From: VRUE01 sp035556755
GTDB lineage: Bacteria > Actinomycetota > Thermoleophilia > Solirubrobacterales > 70-9
NCBI GenBank assembly: GCA_035556755.1
Contig: DATMEP010000116.1
Location: 1-8,557 of the forward strand
Direction of reading: 5' to 3'
DNA: 8,557 nucleotides
The first letter of the stretch is position 1; the number at the start of each line of letters is the position of its first letter. Both the position numbers and the translations under genes were made by a program. Below the pieces are notes generated by a model, which made no database searches, was not told where the DNA came from, and was given only the letters and a program-made list of their open reading frames with translations. Shown here in pieces: positions 4,922 through 8,557 of the stretch.

Positions 4922-6124
4922 CTATCCGACCTTGTCGGCCTCGCGTAGCGGCCGGCGCAGCTCCTTGCCGTTGCGCCCCTCCTCGTCGGGACGCTGTCGG
5001 CGACCCGGCGAGGGGCACGCCAGCCCGGGCGGCGCGAAGCGCATGTAGTGGCCGAAGATCCAGTAGACGAGGCGACGATTCCAGCCGAGCAGGCGGATCG
5101 CCGGGCCGAGGAGGCGCGGCGGTACGTGCGGCAACATGCGCTGCCCGCGCAGGAGCCAGCGGAACTTCCACGCGTGGACGCCAGCGAAGTCGACATAGCG
5201 AGCGGCGGCCTGCGCGCGGCTCTGCCGTCCCTCGACGACGCCGCGCAGCTCGCGCCCGAGGGCGATGCCGTAGTAGAGGGCCGGGCGGATCCCCTCGGCG
5301 GTCAGCGGCATGCAGTGCCCTGCCGAGTCGCCGACGAAGAAGACGCCGGCCTCGGTCGCCGGCCGCAGCTTGTGGGGTATGTAGCCGCCCTGGTAGTGAA
5401 CCAGGTCGCGACCGAGATCCTCTGCCAGCAGCTCGACCGGCTCGCGGAGGGGGAAGCGCGGGTCGAGGGAGCCCACCCCGATCCGCACTTCGTCACCGGC
5501 CGGGAACGACCAACAGTAGCCCGCCCGCACGTAGCGACGATCGATCCAGATCTCGAACTCCATGCTGCGGCCGGGGGGATGGACCTCGATGCCGCGTGAG
5601 AGAGGCGCGTCGGGTGGCTGGTAGCTCTCCCCAGAGGCGAGGACGCGCCGCCAGCCGAGCGCGTCGACCACCAACGGTGCGCTGAGCACGCCGCGGTCGG
5701 TATCGACGGCGATCACGCCGTTGCCATTCGATTGCGCGGCGCGCCCGTTCACCTTCGCCGTCTCAAAGCGCGCGTCGCAGTCGGCCCACAACAGGGCGCA
5801 GAGCTCGCGGTAGTCGAAGGTCGAGAAGGTCCAGGGCAGGCGGTACCGCCTGGTGCCGTACGGGGTGTGGACGAGCAGCGAGTCGAAGCGCTGGCGCTCG
5901 GCGGCCATCAGGCCCATCGCCTGCAGCCAATCGGTCGGGATGCCGCAGGCAGAGGTCGCTCGCTCGCCGATCTCATAGCGATCGACGACCATCACCTCGG
6001 CGCCGCTTCCGGTCAGCTCGCGCGCCACGGCAAGGCCGGCGAAGCTGGCGCCGCAGATCAGCACGTCACAGCTGCCCGAGAGCGGGCGGCGTTCGTCTCC
6101 GCGCTTGGTCGCTCGGGTCGGCAT
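4922..6124 (-). CDS. Geranylgeranyl-reductase-family FAD oxidoreductase
   Basis: A 400-aa flavoprotein. CDVLICGASFAGLAVAREL (19-37) is the FAD-binding Rossmann segment, with a GxSxAG variant of the dinucleotide loop. MVVDRYEIG (45-53) holds the ribose-binding acidic residue Asp48. YCWSFPAGDEVRIGVG (203-218) matches the YxWxFP motif that marks the geranylgeranyl reductase family. FFVGDSAGHCMPLTAEGIR (262-280) is the second FAD motif. Members reduce double bonds in prenyl chains of chlorophyll, archaeal lipids or menaquinone. The nearby prenyl synthase and PAP2 phosphatase support a prenyl substrate, but which one is unknown. The C-terminal 30 residues are charged and variable. The ATG at 6122-6124 is five bases after the stop of the upstream gene; the frame is open further upstream but that would overlap the 205-aa gene and adds low-complexity sequence before the FAD motif. 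Confidence 0.88.
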   Translation of the reverse strand: MPTRATKRGDERRPLSGSCDVLICGASFAGLAVARELTGSGAEVMVVDRYEIGERATSACGIPTDWLQAMGLMAAERQRFDSLLVHTPYGTRRYRLPWTFSTFDYRELCALLWADCDARFETAKVNGRAAQSNGNGVIAVDTDRGVLSAPLVVDALGWRRVLASGESYQPPDAPLSRGIEVHPPGRSMEFEIWIDRRYVRAGYCWSFPAGDEVRIGVGSLDPRFPLREPVELLAEDLGRDLVHYQGGYIPHKLRPATEAGVFFVGDSAGHCMPLTAEGIRPALYYGIALGRELRGVVEGRQSRAQAAARYVDFAGVHAWKFRWLLRGQRMLPHVPPRLLGPAIRLLGWNRRLVYWIFGHYMRFAPPGLACPSPGRRQRPDEEGRNGKELRRPLREADKVG

Positions 6125-6129
6125 CGGTC

Positions 6130-6747
6130 TCAGAGGTGCAGCGCCGGCAGCTCCTCGGGTTCCCAATGACCGCGCGGCACGCGCGGGATCTCGGGCACCG
6201 CGAGGTCGGCGACTCTCTCCTTGGCGCAGAAGCGCCACTCGAACCAGATCGTGCTCTCGGCCTCCCACCAGTCCAGCGGCGTGCCGTAGCCCATCTCCTG
6301 CAGGACCTGCAGCGCGCCCATACGCTCCAGCCAGCGAGGCTCCGACGGCGCCGGCTGGCGCCAGAAGGAGAGCGCGCCCTGGGCGGTCATGTGGGCGCCC
6401 TCGAAGAGGCTCGCCATCTGCTGCCAAACGCGGCGATCGCCGAACAGGTCCGGCGAGTTGAGCACGAAGTCGGCCTCGGCGAGGCGGTCCTCGATCACGA
6501 AGAGCTCTGCCAGCTCGGGCTCCAGCACCCAGGCCGCACGATCGTGCCACTCACACAGCTCAGGGGGCAGCACAGCGCGCATCCGCTCGACGTAGGCGGA
6601 GCTGCCGTCGATGAGAGTCGAGGTCCAGATCCCGCCGTTCGGGCGCCCCAGCGGGTCGTCTTCGACTGGCGAGACAACCTCCGGCCCCGGTTCGGGGTCG
6701 GTGCCGAACCAATCGACCCATAGCTGCGGTCCAAGGGCAAGCGCCAC
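6130..6747 (-). CDS. Unrecognised 205-aa protein in the isoprenoid operon
   Basis: I do not recognise this protein. It starts at GTG (6745-6747), directly after the PAP2 stop (TAG then GTG, no gap), with a good Shine-Dalgarno (GGAGG, 6756-6760, eight bases upstream). The immediately preceding in-frame TAG fixes the start. It is soluble, acidic and rich in Trp, with no signal peptide or membrane helix. Segments that look conserved are VDWFGTDPEPGPEV (11-24), GGIWTSTLIDGSSAYVERMR (38-57), a helical middle with FVIEDRLAEADFVLNSPDLF, and a Trp-rich part (LDWWEAESTIWFEW). Its place between a prenyl-phosphate phosphatase and a prenyl reductase suggests a helper or unknown enzyme in the same pathway; this rests on context only. 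Confidence 0.75.
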   Translation of the reverse strand: MALALGPQLWVDWFGTDPEPGPEVVSPVEDDPLGRPNGGIWTSTLIDGSSAYVERMRAVLPPELCEWHDRAAWVLEPELAELFVIEDRLAEADFVLNSPDLFGDRRVWQQMASLFEGAHMTAQGALSFWRQPAPSEPRWLERMGALQVLQEMGYGTPLDWWEAESTIWFEWRFCAKERVADLAVPEIPRVPRGHWEPEELPALHL

Positions 6748-7428
6748 CTAACTGACCTCCAGAGCGGAGTCCTTCGCACCGCGGCGCTCGCGCGCGGGAG
6801 CTGCACCATTGCCCCTTCCAGAGGGTCGAAGCGACACCTCGTGGCCGACTCGTACAGCGACGCGGTCGCGGCGGCGCGGCGGTGAGTGATTGCGTGAGGC
6901 AGAGGCCCCAACAGGTCGCGGTACGAACGCGCGGACGCCGTCAGGGTTGCTGGCGCTTCCCACGATGCGAGCTGCGCGTGGGGTCACAAATCTCGACCAA
7001 ACACTCTCGACTTGCCAGGCAATGCCGTAGCCGAGAAACGCGCCCGCCACCACATCACCGTAGTAGTGAGCCCGACGGCGTACCCTCAGATAGCCGATGG
7101 CGATGGCGACCAAATGGAGCCATCGACGCCGCTGAGAGTCTCGGTGCCAACCAGCGATCGCGAAGGCGCAGGCGGCATGCGTGCTCGGGAAGCCCGCGAC
7201 GCCGAGGCGGCCGAGCGGGGCGATGCGCATCGAAGCGCCTGGGCGGGGGCGGCGAATCAAGAGCTTGCCGACGGTCGAGGCTGACGCGGCCAGCACAACG
7301 ACCCCCGGCGTCAAAAGCCATCGCACGCGCGAACCGCGGTCGAACAACGCTCCGACCACAACCACGGGCGCCCACCACATCCGGGTGGCCATTCGAAGCG
7401 ATGAGCTTCGGCGTGAGGTAGCCCTCAT
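6748..7428 (-). CDS. PAP2-family membrane phosphatase
   Basis: A 226-aa membrane protein with the three PAP2 phosphatase motifs: K55-x6-RP (KLLIRRPRP, 55-63), PSTH (81-84, usual form PSGH) and R115-x5-H121-x3-D125 (RVRRRAHYYGD). His84 and His121 would be the catalytic pair. Hydrophobic segments lie at about 18-30, 36-54, 76-94, 103-114 and 124-140. PAP2 enzymes remove phosphate from lipid phosphates, including prenyl diphosphates; directly after a prenyl synthase gene, a product such as GGPP is a reasonable substrate. The ATG at 7426-7428 follows the synthase TAG with no gap and has GGGAG (7435-7439) six bases upstream, so the two genes are coupled. Residues 150-226 are Arg-rich and disorder-like and do not belong to the catalytic domain; this could be a natural tail or a result of a frameshift. 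Confidence 0.85.
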   Translation of the reverse strand: MRATSRRSSSLRMATRMWWAPVVVVGALFDRGSRVRWLLTPGVVVLAASASTVGKLLIRRPRPGASMRIAPLGRLGVAGFPSTHAACAFAIAGWHRDSQRRRWLHLVAIAIGYLRVRRRAHYYGDVVAGAFLGYGIAWQVESVWSRFVTPRAARIVGSASNPDGVRAFVPRPVGASASRNHSPPRRRDRVAVRVGHEVSLRPSGRGNGAAPARERRGAKDSALEVS

Positions 7429-8415
7429 CTACTTCTCCCGCCGATAGACCATGTCGGCCATCTCGCGCAGGGGTCCGACGGGCCCGGGCACCGTCGACGC
7501 GATCTCCTCCAGGCTCGCAAGGCAATCCTCATGCAGTTCCTTGGCCCTCTCTCGCGCCGTCCTGAGGCCGAACATGGTGACGTGGGTCAGCTTGCCGGCA
7601 CGCCGATCGCTACCGGGAATCTTTCCCAGCCAGCGGGCCTTGCCGGTCTCGTCGAGGATGTCGTCGACGACCTGAAACAGCGAGCCGAGGCTTTCGGCGA
7701 ATCGGTCAAACGCACGGTAGGTTCGGTTATCGGCAAGTAGCGTGCCACAGCGGACGCAGGCCAAAATCAACGACCCGGTCTTAAGCATCTGCATCCGTTC
7801 GAGGTCATCCCGATCGCTGGGTCGGTATTTGGTCACGTCGAGGAACTGCCCGCCGACCATCCCCGCGGTGCCGGTGGCTTCGAGAACCTCTCGGAGCAAG
7901 CGATTACGCAGCTCGGCGGCGCCCGGCTGGTCCTCGAGGATGAGGCGCTGGGCCTCACTCAGAAGGGCGCAACCGGCGAGGATCGCTATGTCGTCACCGT
8001 AGAGCCGGTGCAGCGTCGGCCTCCCACGCCGCTTCGCGTGGTTGTCCATCGCAGGAAGGTCATCGACGATCAAGGAGTTGGTATGGATCAGCTCAATCGC
8101 ACAAGCAGTCTGCATTACACGATCAACCGGCACACCGAGAGCCTGAGCGCAGGCCATTACCAGGATCGGGCGCACACGCTTGCCACCACCGAGCAGTGCG
8201 TAACGCGCTGCCTCGGCTAGGCGCTCGGCGCCACTCGGAGCAGGAAACTCGACTTTCCCCAAAGCACTCTCCACCTCTTCGAGCATGTCGGAAAGGGAAA
8301 GTGATGATGCGCCGAGCTCACGCTGGAGGCGATCAGCCGTGGGAATGGAACGAACAGTGGCAACCGCACCGTTGTTCCCATTCAAGGTGACGTTGGCTGC
8401 CGTCGACTCGCCCAT
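7429..8415 (-). CDS. Trans-isoprenyl diphosphate synthase (GGPP/FPP synthase type)
   Basis: A 328-aa polyprenyl synthetase that adds isopentenyl diphosphate units head-to-tail to an allylic primer. Conserved blocks in order: GGGKRVRP (76-83), HTNSLIVDDLPAMDN with the first Asp-rich motif DDxxxxD (118-124), RRGRPTLH (129-136), GGQFLD (188-193), KTGSL (212-216), and FQVVDDILDE with the second Asp-rich motif (251-256), then LGKIPGSD and GKLTHV. The DDLPAMD form is that of short-chain (C15-C20) synthases, and the reductase downstream makes C20 likely; chain length cannot be fixed by eye. The first 40 residues are a poorly conserved, possibly flexible extension. The ATG at 8413-8415 is chosen because GAGGGG lies six bases upstream; a GTG at 8452-8454 in frame lacks this and would lengthen the non-conserved end. 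First enzyme gene of the isoprenoid row. Confidence 0.93.
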   Translation of the reverse strand: MGESTAANVTLNGNNGAVATVRSIPTADRLQRELGASSLSLSDMLEEVESALGKVEFPAPSGAERLAEAARYALLGGGKRVRPILVMACAQALGVPVDRVMQTACAIELIHTNSLIVDDLPAMDNHAKRRGRPTLHRLYGDDIAILAGCALLSEAQRLILEDQPGAAELRNRLLREVLEATGTAGMVGGQFLDVTKYRPSDRDDLERMQMLKTGSLILACVRCGTLLADNRTYRAFDRFAESLGSLFQVVDDILDETGKARWLGKIPGSDRRAGKLTHVTMFGLRTARERAKELHEDCLASLEEIASTVPGPVGPLREMADMVYRREK

Positions 8416-8421
8416 CTGCCG

Positions 8422-8427
8422 CCCCTC
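8422..8427 (-). promoter_or_regulatory. Shine-Dalgarno of the isoprenyl synthase, overlapping the upstream stop
   Basis: GAGGGG on the minus strand lies six bases before ATG 8413-8415 and overlaps the TGA (8426-8428) of the gene upstream. It decides the start of the synthase and suggests translational coupling with the secreted repeat protein. Confidence 0.65.
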
Positions 8428-8557
8428 ATTCCGGGTTGAACATAGCGACGTCACCGCTCGTGTCGACGCTCGCGCAGAGTTCCGCGGAGGCGCACGACAC
8501 GCTCGTGGCTTTGCCCGCGGTGGCGAAGCGCTTCTGCCAGCTGGCGCCGCTGTTGGC
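8426..8557 (-). CDS. C-terminal end of a secreted SCxSxxLC-repeat protein (partial)
   Basis: Reading in from the right edge on the minus strand, an open frame gives the last 43 residues of a protein ending in FNPE and TGA at 8426-8428. It contains TSVSCASAELCASVDTSGDV, the hallmark of actinobacterial secreted repeat proteins with blocks of the type SCPSxxLCvAVDxxGnV, probably a beta-propeller with one disulfide per blade. WQKRF before it fits the linker between blades. The 5' part, including the expected signal peptide, lies outside the window. Function unknown. The stop is ten bases before the synthase ATG, so the two may share a transcript, although co-function is not obvious. Confidence 0.7.
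   Translation of the reverse strand, partial: ANSGASWQKRFATAGKATSVSCASAELCASVDTSGDVAMFNPE

Noticed and set aside
4897..5196. Upstream extension of the secreted-protein frame
   Set aside because: It would run antiparallel to no gene but overlap the reductase's C-terminus, and would bury the signal peptide inside the protein; the added residues are Arg/Ser-rich filler.
6125..6550. Upstream extension of the reductase frame
   Set aside because: It overlaps the 205-aa gene, which has its own ribosome site and better composition; the added sequence is Ala/Arg-rich and the FAD motif should lie near the N-terminus.
8416..8454. GTG start for the prenyl synthase at 8452-8454
   Set aside because: The ATG at 8413-8415 has a well-placed GAGGGG site, and the extension overlaps the end of the upstream repeat protein, whose frame is convincing.
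1..8557. Mobile element ends, attachment sites, tRNA or CRISPR repeats around the defence operon
   Set aside because: No transposase or integrase, no tRNA-like fold, and no flanking direct repeats or repeat-spacer pattern could be seen.

Overview
This window looks like a piece of a high-GC Actinobacteriota chromosome, probably Thermoleophilia/Solirubrobacterales-like. That placement is inferred from the GC-rich, tightly packed genes, the style of the secreted proteins (including a tail with an SCxSxxLC repeat) and the cupin and MpaB/DUF2236 families. No rRNA, tRNA, IS element or CRISPR array is visible.

Layout: the left edge carries the 5' part of a small cupin gene on the minus strand (1-226). 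A non-coding stretch of about 470 bases (227-695) follows, rich in short inverted repeats. A compact four-gene plus-strand operon then runs from 696 to 2953: two different TIR-like (ThsB/DUF1863) proteins, a caspase-like cysteine protease with a His/Cys dyad, and a SLOG-type Rossmann protein whose TTG start overlaps the protease stop. TIR plus caspase-like protease matches the recently described type IV Thoeris anti-phage logic, in which TIR enzymes make an NAD-derived signal that switches on a protease. The second TIR and the SLOG gene make this version unusual. The operon ends at a hairpin between convergent genes.

The rest (3007-8557) is read entirely from the minus strand. In transcription order it holds the last 43 residues of a secreted repeat protein, a trans-isoprenyl (GGPP-type) diphosphate synthase, a PAP2 phosphatase, an unrecognised 205-aa protein, a geranylgeranyl-reductase-family flavoprotein, a secreted two-domain protein with an emfourin-like C-terminus, and an MpaB/latex-clearing-type oxygenase. 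Junctions are very tight (0, 0, 5, about 25-46 and 15 nt), which suggests one transcript. The enzymes form a plausible isoprenoid route: build a C20 chain, dephosphorylate it, reduce its double bonds, and oxidise or cleave it.

Most notable points: (i) the two-TIR/caspase/SLOG defence operon, with the SLOG protein as a candidate undescribed component; (ii) the pairing of an isoprenoid operon with an oxygenase family known to cut isoprenoid double bonds.
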